Of a stretch of 30,056 nucleotides of DNA, positions 1 to 6,881 are shown piece by piece; position 1 is the first letter of the stretch; each line of letters opens with the position of its first letter. Under the pieces are notes generated by a model, which did not search any database, was not told where the DNA came from, and worked only from the letters and a program-made list of their open reading frames with translations. Source of the stretch: JBCAXA01 sp039183535 (lineage in GTDB: Bacteria > Pseudomonadota > Gammaproteobacteria > Steroidobacterales > Woeseiaceae); the NCBI GenBank assembly GCA_039183535.1, contig JBCDBO010000038.1, forward strand, positions 1 through 30,056. The letters are read 5' to 3'. A program made the translations under genes and the position numbers.

Positions 1-701
1 AGAAACTTCGGCACGAGAAATAACGACAGGCCACGGACACCGGCGGGTGCATCCGGCGTCCGCGCGAGCACCATATGGACGATGTTCTCGGTTAAATCGT
101 GATCCCCCCATGTGATGTAAATTTTTTGACCGGAAACGCGATAGGCGTCGCCGTCGGGGACCGCCATCGTTTTCACAGCGGCCAGATCCGATCCGGCTTG
201 TGGCTCGGTCAAGTTCATCGTGCCGGTGACACCTGCGGACACCAGACCGTCCAAATAGCGTGCATTGAGGTCCGCATCACCGTGCGCGATCAGCGCCTCG
301 ATGGCACCCATCGATAGCATCGGGCACAGCGCGAACGACAAATTGGCCGAATTCCACATCTCGCTGACCGCGATATGCAGCACAAACGGCAATCCTTGCC
401 CGCCGTGGTTCTCAGGAATTGCCAACGACAACCAGCCGGACTCTTGGTAGCTGCCGTAGGCGTCGGCAAACCCTGGCGCCACTTGGACACCGTCGTCATT
501 GAGCGTAACGCCGTGCGTGTCCCCCACGACGTTGAGCGGCGCAATGACGTCGGCGGCAAGCTTGGCCGCCTCATCGAGCACAGCCGTTTTTAGCTCGGGC
601 GTGGCCTCGGCGTAGGCCGAACGACTGGCGAGATCCGGCAGTCCCGCAATGGTATCGAGCACGAAAGCCAGTTCCTTAACCGGCGCGATGTAATCTGGCA
701 C
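1..701 (-). CDS. acyl-CoA dehydrogenase, DmdC-like, C-terminal part cut off by the window
   Basis: The frame read leftward from a GTG at 701 translates without a stop to the window edge, giving the first 233 residues. The start is supported by a GGGAGG ribosome binding site about 6 bases upstream. The N-terminus (PDYIAPVKELAFVLD) is typical of the ~590-residue acyl-CoA dehydrogenases related to 3-methylmercaptopropionyl-CoA dehydrogenase (DmdC). The helical N-terminal domain contains IPENHGGQGLP, and the middle beta domain begins with the flavin/substrate signature TEPQAGSDLAAV, followed by YRVSGQKIYITWG. These enzymes are FAD-dependent alpha,beta-dehydrogenases of acyl-CoA thioesters. Many relatives act on ordinary fatty acyl-CoAs, so the sulfur substrate is not implied. 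The catalytic base and C-terminus are outside the window. It follows the lipid operon by 86 bases, with a palindrome in the gap. Confidence 0.9.
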   Translation of the reverse strand, partial: MPDYIAPVKELAFVLDTIAGLPDLASRSAYAEATPELKTAVLDEAAKLAADVIAPLNVVGDTHGVTLNDDGVQVAPGFADAYGSYQESGWLSLAIPENHGGQGLPFVLHIAVSEMWNSANLSFALCPMLSMGAIEALIAHGDADLNARYLDGLVSAGVTGTMNLTEPQAGSDLAAVKTMAVPDGDAYRVSGQKIYITWGDHDLTENIVHMVLARTPDAPAGVRGLSLFLVPKF

Positions 702-731
702 AGCGTCCCTCCCGTCAGCGTCAAAATTTAT

Positions 732-748
732 TTGCTTGCGCCAAGCAA
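732..748. promoter_or_regulatory. 17-bp perfect inverted repeat upstream of the acyl-CoA dehydrogenase; possible operator
   Basis: TTGCTTG-GCG-CAAGCAA (minus strand) is a perfect 7-3-7 dyad ending 31 bases before the GTG of the acyl-CoA dehydrogenase and 40 bases past the stop of the preceding gene. The stem is not followed by a clean T-run on either strand, so a factor-independent terminator is unlikely. Size and place suit a dimeric repressor operator, for example a TetR-family fatty-acid regulator, but no known consensus is matched. Confidence 0.35.
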
Positions 749-787
749 GTCAATAGGCTCGATCACATCGACTGCGAAGACGGCGCG

Positions 788-3316
788 CTAGCGACGCCGG
801 GCGGTAACCCAAGCGCGCAACAACGCAAACGGTCCGGCCACGCCAGCACCGCGATCGCGGTTCGCTGCACCGATCGCGTATGCCAACCGCCATTGGCGGA
901 TCAGGATAGCCCAGGCTGCGGCGATAGAATGCTTCGGGTCGTAGATGTTCGTGGCCTCGGACGTCACCCCATTGAGCTCCAACACACACAACCCGTCGCC
1001 GCGCATTAGCGCATCGGCATTAGCGACCTTCACGTCGTAGCGGCCAAAGTAAAAACCGCTATATTTCTTACTGATAGTGTCAATAGCTCTAGTTAATTCT
1101 TCAGTAATCAAGTGCTCACCGTCGCGGAACACACAGCCTCGCGAGTGCGTCCCAAGCTCGACCAACGGATAGCTGGCACCACGTTCGATAACGCTCTGCA
1201 GAGATGTGCGGTGGCGCTGACAATGCACGTCCGCCAAGGCGACGGCACGAGCATCGTTCAAAATCAGTTGCTCGAGTGTCGACCGACCATCGCCGACTAG
1301 CGTCAACGGCTCTTTAATCGTTACCGCAAACACCGAGCCGGTCGACTCGCCGGGATGGCGCACGTAGAAAACGCCAAACTCCTCGCCGCCAACGAAGCGC
1401 TGCACGACGGTCGGTCCGTCATGCTCGTCCAGGTACCGAAGGGCTGCGCTGCGGTCTTGAGCGATACACACGGCCGCACCGCGCTCGCCGCTGTCCGGTT
1501 TTAAAACAATTGGGTAACGGCTGGCTCCGGCAGCGACGAAATCGTCCAAAGCGCCGATGCGCGCTTCCCGTTGGGCACTCGGCAACAACGCCCACGGCGC
1601 GACCGAGTCGCTCGGCAATGCCGCCAAAATCGCCGCTTTCGACTCGCCGATAAAGCCCCCTAATGGAATCGCTGGATTGGCGGCCGTGAATACGGTCAGG
1701 GCACGGTGGCGCAACCCCAATGCCACGAAAATCGGTACCAAGGGTGCGTAGATCAAAAGACTCGGCCAATACTCCCAGCGCCGCCAGCGGATCCAACGCC
1801 CGACGGCATAGCGGCGCAAGTCCCGATTGACGATAAGCCCAACCGCTTTGGTGCCAAGCCAAAGGACAATGCCGATCGTGAGCAATATTGGTAGCGCCCA
1901 TCGTTGGTAGTCGTCTAGCCAGCCAAGCACACGCTCGCCGCTGCGCTCAGCGAGTAACACCAACGCCGGCGTCCACACCAACGCCGGCCCAATCAGTAAA
2001 ACGGAGAACTTGGCAAGCGACATACCCAGCGCCCCGGCCGCGAAAAACGTTGGGAACCGCGTCCCAGGTACGAATCTTGCGATCAATAGCGCACCGATGC
2101 CGCGACGCTCAAACCAGCGTTCCGCGCGAGCGACCGCGCGGCGCTTATCGACAATGCCGAGTTTTTTCGCCCGTCGGCTTAGCCGTCCCGACCAATACAC
2201 CAGCATGTCTCCGGTATAGATGCCGATGAATGCGTAGACAATCGCCTCGAGGACGGTGAGCGCGCCAGCCGACGCGGCAAGACCCGCCGCGATCGTTGCC
2301 AAGTCCTCGCTGACGTAGCTAAACAAGATGACGCCAATGCCGATCAGTACATTCGTCATACCGCCAGTTGGCGGGAGGGCCTCGCGATCGAATGGCAACG
2401 CAGCTGCTGCGAGACGTTTAGCGCTGGCGCCAGCACGTGCCGGTTGGGCACCCCCATCGACCCGGTCAACGAACGCGAGCCAGCAATCCGCGACGAGCGC
2501 CGGCTCGGCGAACGGTAACTCGTGACCACCAGGAAACGTCACCAACTCTGCCTGAGGAACGATCCGAGCGTGTTCAACCGCTGCGGCGTACGGCACGAGT
2601 GGATCATCGCGACCGTGGATAATAAGCGTAGGCTGACTGAGCGACTTGAGCGTTCCCCGTAGGGGCCGCTGATCCGTATCGTAGAAATTTCGGGCATAGG
2701 CGCGATTCACCGGAAAACGGTCGAGCCACCCGAAGTGCGGCACCAGCCAATCAATCGCTGTTAATGCTGCTAACTGAACCCAGTGTACGGCGTGGTTCGC
2801 ATCGTAGTTGCCCAGCAACTCAAGTTCTTGGACGCCGATCGCCGCCAGCAACGTGACGGACTGGACGTTGAGGACATCGCCGGCAATGAGCTCCAACGCG
2901 ACCCCACCCCCCATCGAATAGCCGAGGACATGAACGTCATCGATCTTCTGCGCTCGCAGCCACCGCTCTACGTGGCGTGCGTGGACACGGATGGAATAGT
3001 CATCTAGGTGTTGCTGGGACAGACCGAAACCGGGTAAATCAGGCACTAATACACGCACGTCATCGCGCGCCGCAACGATCGCCTTGGCTAGTCCAGTCAT
3101 CGAACTGCCCGCGACCGGCGAGCCGTGCAATAACAGCAAGGTCGCCGGTGCGTTAGCCGGACCGAACTGCCGATACACAAGGCGGATATCGCCGTCGAGG
3201 GACGCTACGGCCGCCTCCGGCGGTAACGCGACCGTTGTAGGTAGCAGCGCACTGCTCAGCCAAGAAGCTAGCAATAAAACAAGATAAATCGATAGCGCCC
3301 AGCGACGCTTCGTCAT
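788..3316 (-). CDS. three-part fusion: alpha/beta hydrolase, DedA/VTT membrane domain, ATP-grasp ligase
   Basis: This 842-residue protein joins three modules. Residues 5-24 form a membrane anchor. Residues 40-290 are an alpha/beta hydrolase with HGSP oxyanion loop, nucleophile elbow GYSMGG (Ser134), acid in HGRDD (about Asp237) and GGHELPF (His265). Residues 315-500 are a DedA/VTT domain (SNARE-associated superfamily) with the signature RFVPGTR (414-420) and several hydrophobic helices; DedA-type proteins are lipid scramblases or flippases. After another hydrophobic stretch (518-535), residues 548-815 resemble ATP-grasp enzymes: GGFIGESK, IVLKPDSGERG (Lys605), the DVK strand (761-763) and the metal-binding ELNG (Glu780, Asn782). 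The first possible start is TTG at 3322, but ATG at 3316 is preferred. It lies 24 bases after the DinB gene at the end of the lipid operon. Inference: ligation of an amino acid or similar group to a lipid, coupled to transport and hydrolysis. Substrates are unknown. Confidence 0.85.
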   Translation of the reverse strand: MTKRRWALSIYLVLLLASWLSSALLPTTVALPPEAAVASLDGDIRLVYRQFGPANAPATLLLLHGSPVAGSSMTGLAKAIVAARDDVRVLVPDLPGFGLSQQHLDDYSIRVHARHVERWLRAQKIDDVHVLGYSMGGGVALELIAGDVLNVQSVTLLAAIGVQELELLGNYDANHAVHWVQLAALTAIDWLVPHFGWLDRFPVNRAYARNFYDTDQRPLRGTLKSLSQPTLIIHGRDDPLVPYAAAVEHARIVPQAELVTFPGGHELPFAEPALVADCWLAFVDRVDGGAQPARAGASAKRLAAAALPFDREALPPTGGMTNVLIGIGVILFSYVSEDLATIAAGLAASAGALTVLEAIVYAFIGIYTGDMLVYWSGRLSRRAKKLGIVDKRRAVARAERWFERRGIGALLIARFVPGTRFPTFFAAGALGMSLAKFSVLLIGPALVWTPALVLLAERSGERVLGWLDDYQRWALPILLTIGIVLWLGTKAVGLIVNRDLRRYAVGRWIRWRRWEYWPSLLIYAPLVPIFVALGLRHRALTVFTAANPAIPLGGFIGESKAAILAALPSDSVAPWALLPSAQREARIGALDDFVAAGASRYPIVLKPDSGERGAAVCIAQDRSAALRYLDEHDGPTVVQRFVGGEEFGVFYVRHPGESTGSVFAVTIKEPLTLVGDGRSTLEQLILNDARAVALADVHCQRHRTSLQSVIERGASYPLVELGTHSRGCVFRDGEHLITEELTRAIDTISKKYSGFYFGRYDVKVANADALMRGDGLCVLELNGVTSEATNIYDPKHSIAAAWAILIRQWRLAYAIGAANRDRGAGVAGPFALLRAWVTARRR

Positions 3317-3340
3317 CACCAAGCGCCGCTACGACGTTTA

Positions 3341-3880
3341 TCAGTGCCGCGCACGTTGCACGTCGCCGCACCCAGGCAACGACGCGCGGTGGCGCACCGT
3401 CGATGGTGCGAGGCCGAAGTCCTTGGGTATCTCGATACCGAATCGCGTCAACAACACGGCAATCAGCGCATAATGGTGCGCTGTGTGGCTAATCAAAAAC
3501 TCGAGTTCGCGGCCGACACTCGAGCGGTTTGCCGGCGCATCTACAGACCCCGGCTCATGCTGCACGTCGACGGCGCCGTTTACCCCATCGGACAAAGACT
3601 TTAGGCGCTCAAGCAATGTGGCTAAGCGGGCCCCGGTGTAGCGAACATCGGTCTCGGCACGATTGTCGCGGGAACGACACGCGTAATCGATCGACCTGTT
3701 TGCCAAGCCATTGAACAAGCAATCGTAGTGATCGAGGATGTGCCGGACGTGCGCGCCGATCGACGTCCCCAGAACGCCTGCATCACAATGCGCATAACTT
3801 CCGGTCGGCAGCTGCTGTAACAGCTCGGCGAGCTGCTTGAGCTGCCCCCTGCAGGCCTCGGCCGTAGATTCAATACTCAT
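3341..3880 (-). CDS. DinB-fold (DinB/YfiT-like) putative metal-dependent protein
   Basis: This 179-residue protein has the histidine spacing of the DinB/YfiT four-helix bundle: AHVRHILDHYD (His44, His47, His51) in helix 2 and SHTAHHYALI (His132, His135, His136) near the C-terminal helix. That set would bind a divalent metal. The family includes DNA-damage-inducible DinB of Bacillus and several thiol-dependent transferases; most members have no known reaction. The ATG at 3880 sits in an ATGA overlap with the stop of the acyltransferase upstream, so translation is probably coupled. Position inside an aminolipid operon suggests a role in lipid metabolism, which is inference. The ending beyond residue 160 is basic and low in pattern. 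Confidence 0.75.
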   Translation of the reverse strand: MSIESTAEACRGQLKQLAELLQQLPTGSYAHCDAGVLGTSIGAHVRHILDHYDCLFNGLANRSIDYACRSRDNRAETDVRYTGARLATLLERLKSLSDGVNGAVDVQHEPGSVDAPANRSSVGRELEFLISHTAHHYALIAVLLTRFGIEIPKDFGLAPSTVRHRASLPGCGDVQRARH

Positions 3881-4656
3881 GCTTCAAAATTCCAACGGTA
3901 TTTACCGAGCTGTGCGTCGACGGCGCTATGCAGTTGCTCCGCGAGTTGTTTTCGGTCCGTGCCACGCAACGGCGCATCACCGAATACAAGTCGCGCAGCG
4001 AAACCGGGCAAGGCCAACAGGTTTAGGATGTGTGCGGCGAAGCCGGCATCGCCCCACCAACAGATTTGATCGGCGGTCCGCGCTTCGTTATCGGCTGCAG
4101 TATCGATGCGATAACTTAAATAGCCGTGATTGACCGGGTAATCGAACTCGGCAGCCATTTGCAACAGCGATGGTCGAAACGGCAAGACCGATTCACCGGC
4201 GGTGCTAGAGCCCTCCGCGAACACAACGACGCTGGTGTCGGCAGCAAGTCTGGCCCGTATGCTGGCGTTTGCCACCGGTAGACTACGGTGCCGTTGTCGG
4301 TCAACGTAAACAGTGCCGGCGATCGTGACAAGATGACCGACAAGCGGCCAATGCCTGACATCGCTTTTCGCCACGAACGCCGTGCGCATCTCACTGGCGA
4401 TCAGCACGATATCGACGTAACTGAGGTGGTTAGCAACGAACACACCGGTTTCGGTGGGCGCTTGCCCGATCACATCACGCTCCAAACCGATAATGCGGCA
4501 AACAGCACGCGACCACAGCATGAGCACCAACGATTGCGTGCGCAGACGAATCGACGAATCCGCCGGCAAGACGCTAACGACGAGTAAAGGCACGTATCCA
4601 AGCAGCGAAACAAGCGCCAGCGCGACGATTCGAATTGCGCGTCGAACGTGTAGCAC
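3877..4656 (-). CDS. olsA: 1-acyl-sn-glycerol-3-phosphate acyltransferase family, OlsA-like O-acyltransferase
   Basis: This 259-residue PlsC-family protein has an N-terminal hydrophobic helix (about 10-31). It carries motif I NHLSYVD (His77-x4-Asp82, the catalytic dyad) and motif III FAEGSST (148-152), which binds the acyl acceptor phosphate in glycerolipid acyltransferases. PlsC enzymes acylate lysophosphatidate; the OlsA subgroup instead O-acylates lyso-ornithine lipid, the 3-hydroxyacyl amino acid made by OlsB. The OlsB-type gene directly upstream makes OlsA the better reading. The GTG start at 4656 shares its G with the TAG stop of that gene, and the stop overlaps the DinB start as ATGA. 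It should act at the inner face of the inner membrane. Acceptor choice (lyso-ornithine, lyso-glycine or lysophosphatidate) cannot be read from sequence. Confidence 0.85.
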   Translation of the reverse strand: MLHVRRAIRIVALALVSLLGYVPLLVVSVLPADSSIRLRTQSLVLMLWSRAVCRIIGLERDVIGQAPTETGVFVANHLSYVDIVLIASEMRTAFVAKSDVRHWPLVGHLVTIAGTVYVDRQRHRSLPVANASIRARLAADTSVVVFAEGSSTAGESVLPFRPSLLQMAAEFDYPVNHGYLSYRIDTAADNEARTADQICWWGDAGFAAHILNLLALPGFAARLVFGDAPLRGTDRKQLAEQLHSAVDAQLGKYRWNFEA

Positions 4657-5438
4657 TAGCGTTCATCCAATCCAAATAAACGCCGGGCGCGACGATCAAG
4701 CGACTCAATATCGAAAAGCGCCAGAAAATCGATCGTCTTAAACTGCCGGTCGATCGCCGCTTCACTGACGATTTCGGCACCGTATTGCAAATACAACCGC
4801 ATCAATTTCGGAATCGGTGCGCGCGCCGGTGTAATACCGCTCGTCATGGGCAGCTGATAGGACTCACGGACTCGCACGCGAAAGTCTTGTCGGCGATGAC
4901 CATTCACATCGAGAAAATCGGCAACGCCCAGCGCTTCGGTTGGATCTTGCGACGTCAACGAACAACAGCCGAAAAAGTACCGAGCGCCACTGGCTTGCAT
5001 ATAGCGGGCCAGCCCCAACCACAGCAAGTACAAGACGCGCGTGTTGCGGTGCTCGGCGGCGATACAGGCCCGGCCAAGTTCAATCGACTGACGCAATGTT
5101 GTCGCCGGCAAATCAGCCAGTACGAATTCATCGTCTGAGTAAAAGCCATGCTCGCGACCGATCGCGTAGGGGATCAACCGATACGTACCGATGGTTTTCG
5201 CCGTTGTCGTATCGTCGACCAACAAGTGCAAACAGTGCTGGTCGAACCGATCCCGATCGCGCATCTCAGCATAAGCGCTGTCGAGGCCCTCGCCGAGTTC
5301 GAGGTTAAAAACGTCGAACCGTAACTTAAGAACGGCATCGATCTCGGCCTCGGTACGGGCTAGCCGCAAGTGGTAACGATCGCTGCGTGCATCGATGCTC
5401 GGCAGCTTCGCGCCTACGGCTTGTATTTGCGTCAACAT
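4656..5438 (-). CDS. olsB: OlsB-like amino acid N-acyltransferase (hemolysin-type GNAT)
   Basis: This 260-residue protein is of the OlsB/GlsB type, a GNAT-like fold using 3-hydroxyacyl-ACP to N-acylate ornithine or glycine, the first step of ornithine- or glycine-lipid synthesis. Recognisable parts are the RLARTEAEIDAVLKLRFDVFN opening, the DQHCLHLLVDD and IGTYRLIP strands, the core IELGRACIAAEHRN and the YFFGCCSLTSQDP segment. The frame opens with TTG at 5456, but the ATG at 5438 is chosen. It overlaps the upstream START-domain gene by 7 bases (its stop is 5432-5434), which suggests coupled translation. The next gene, an OlsA-like acyltransferase, overlaps by one base, reproducing the olsB-olsA pair. 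The amino acid substrate is not determined; ornithine is the commonest in proteobacteria. Confidence 0.85.
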   Translation of the reverse strand: MLTQIQAVGAKLPSIDARSDRYHLRLARTEAEIDAVLKLRFDVFNLELGEGLDSAYAEMRDRDRFDQHCLHLLVDDTTTAKTIGTYRLIPYAIGREHGFYSDDEFVLADLPATTLRQSIELGRACIAAEHRNTRVLYLLWLGLARYMQASGARYFFGCCSLTSQDPTEALGVADFLDVNGHRRQDFRVRVRESYQLPMTSGITPARAPIPKLMRLYLQYGAEIVSEAAIDRQFKTIDFLALFDIESLDRRARRLFGLDER

Positions 5439-6304
5439 TGATTCTGCGCCGCACAATCAAACGTCACGCTTTCCAGCATCAGCGCCGTTACCGGCTCACC
5501 ATGACCGGTAAAGATCGCGGCCGACATTGCGAGAATAGACTCGGCATTGGTCGCACGAGTTCGAATTTTTTCGATTTGCCGATTGAGTTGTTTGGAGACA
5601 TAGCGAGCGACCCAATTCTTCGGCAAGCCGCCGCCTAACTCAGCGGTGGCGTGGACAGCGACGAATGTCTGCTCGCTACCGAGCCGCGCCATAAGCCAGC
5701 CGCCGGTATTGGCGGGCAAATACAGCGCCTTATCAAATTGGCGCTCATTGAGATCGGCAAGATCGCCGGCCAGTAATCGCTCACGGGCCATGGCGTGACC
5801 TCCGTTCGCCAGCGTCCAGCCATGTTCCCACCAAAGTTGGGTCGACACTGCGATCTCGCTCCGCGCCTGCGAGCGAATCACCCAATGTCGGTCGGCAATC
5901 GGCCACGGCAGATTGACGAACTGGTACCACAGAGCGGCACCGGCTGAGAGCTGGCGTAACTTCACCTCGACCAGGCGCGAGGCGTTTTGCTCGACGCTGC
6001 CGAGTGTCGCCACCCAAAGACGTAAGCGATCCTGCGGCACGATCGCTAACGCGATGACCTGGTGCACCATCGGTGCACCGGGCGAGGGCTCGACGCGATT
6101 GCGAAAGTTGATGACTTGTCCGTCCAACAAACGGACCAATTGGTCGTCGTTCGGCAGCGGTAATTCCAGCGTGGCCGTTGGCGCTGCGTTGTAACGGCGC
6201 AGCAGCTCGTACACCTCGTCGCTCGGCACACGCTCGCCAGCGCGCGCAGCGCTGGCGAGCACAAAGCAAGCAACCGTCAAACAAACCGATCGAAACCGCG
6301 GCAT
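5432..6304 (-). CDS. secreted START/SRPBCC-like lipid-binding domain protein
   Basis: This 290-residue protein starts with a Sec signal peptide (hydrophobic 7-20, ASAARA before Gly23), so the mature protein is probably periplasmic. Its middle matches bacterial START-domain proteins: a strand around MVHQVIALAIV, then WYQFVNLPWPIADRHWVIRSQ (127-145), which resembles the START motif of a proline-rich turn followed by a DR dipeptide and a hydrophobic strand, and a C-terminal helix with PKNWVARYVSKQLNRQIEKIR (216-236). START domains form a hydrophobic cavity for lipids. It overlaps olsB by 7 bases and heads the aminolipid operon, so a shuttle or sensor for that lipid in the periplasm is a reasonable inference. 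The ATG at 6304 has no strong ribosome binding site; the preceding gene ends 35 bases upstream. Confidence 0.75.
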   Translation of the reverse strand: MPRFRSVCLTVACFVLASAARAGERVPSDEVYELLRRYNAAPTATLELPLPNDDQLVRLLDGQVINFRNRVEPSPGAPMVHQVIALAIVPQDRLRLWVATLGSVEQNASRLVEVKLRQLSAGAALWYQFVNLPWPIADRHWVIRSQARSEIAVSTQLWWEHGWTLANGGHAMARERLLAGDLADLNERQFDKALYLPANTGGWLMARLGSEQTFVAVHATAELGGGLPKNWVARYVSKQLNRQIEKIRTRATNAESILAMSAAIFTGHGEPVTALMLESVTFDCAAQNQC

Positions 6305-6339
6305 ACATGAATGATAACAGTGTCGTCGGCGACGTGGCG

Positions 6340-6795
6340 CTAGGCCGGAACTGCATTGCCGATGAGTGGATAGCGCTCACGGTGCAATACGACGAGCGCC
6401 AGCAGCGCCACCCAACTGACAACCGCCATGATGAACAGCGTCGGATCGCCACCCTCTGGCGCGCCCGGAAATTTGACGGCAGCGCCAAGCGGCGTCGCTA
6501 GATGGAAGAAAATCGCGCCCGACAAAATACCAAGCCCAAACAACGCACCCCAGTGTCGAGTCGCAGGGATGAGCAGTAGTAACGATGCGACTAACTCAGC
6601 GCTACCGACCCCGTAGGCGCCGTACTTCGCGAATGGCTGGCCGATGGCCGTCAGGCCGATCGAATCGAACCAGGCACCGATCGTCGAGAAAATATGCACG
6701 GTTTCAACGGCACCAGAGAACTTAAACGGTAGAGACTGCAGGAAAACGACGACCGGGATCGCCACCAGTACCCAAATGACATATTTATTTTTCAT
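6340..6795 (-). CDS. DoxX-like small integral membrane protein
   Basis: This 151-residue protein has four predicted membrane helices, roughly residues 5-24, 48-77, 80-102 and 119-141. It has the DoxX-type arrangement: a lysine/proline-containing first helix (LQSLPFKFSGA), then GSAELVASLLLLIPATRHWGAL. DoxX-family proteins are small membrane subunits of several oxidoreductase systems, but most members are uncharacterised, so no reaction is assigned. The ATG at 6795 is supported by a purine-rich GGGAAGGTGAG directly upstream. It lies 86 bases beyond the TonB-dependent receptor and 35 bases before the START-domain gene, so it could belong to either transcript. Confidence 0.75.
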   Translation of the reverse strand: MKNKYVIWVLVAIPVVVFLQSLPFKFSGAVETVHIFSTIGAWFDSIGLTAIGQPFAKYGAYGVGSAELVASLLLLIPATRHWGALFGLGILSGAIFFHLATPLGAAVKFPGAPEGGDPTLFIMAVVSWVALLALVVLHRERYPLIGNAVPA

Positions 6796-6881
6796 CTCAC
6801 CTTCCCTTTGTTGTTGTCGGCGGCCAAATAGCGGCTACACGATGTCTTGCCACTAAAGACCGCCGTAGTCACGCGATTATT

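Noticed and set aside
5781..6488. 235-codon open frame on the minus strand
   Set aside because: It overlaps the START-domain and DoxX-like genes out of frame and its arginine- and serine-rich translation looks like a shifted reading of them.
6796..6881. GGCGG...CCGCC pairing between the receptor and DoxX-like genes as a terminator
   Set aside because: The arms are about 36 bases apart, the pairing is short, and no T-run follows on the minus strand.
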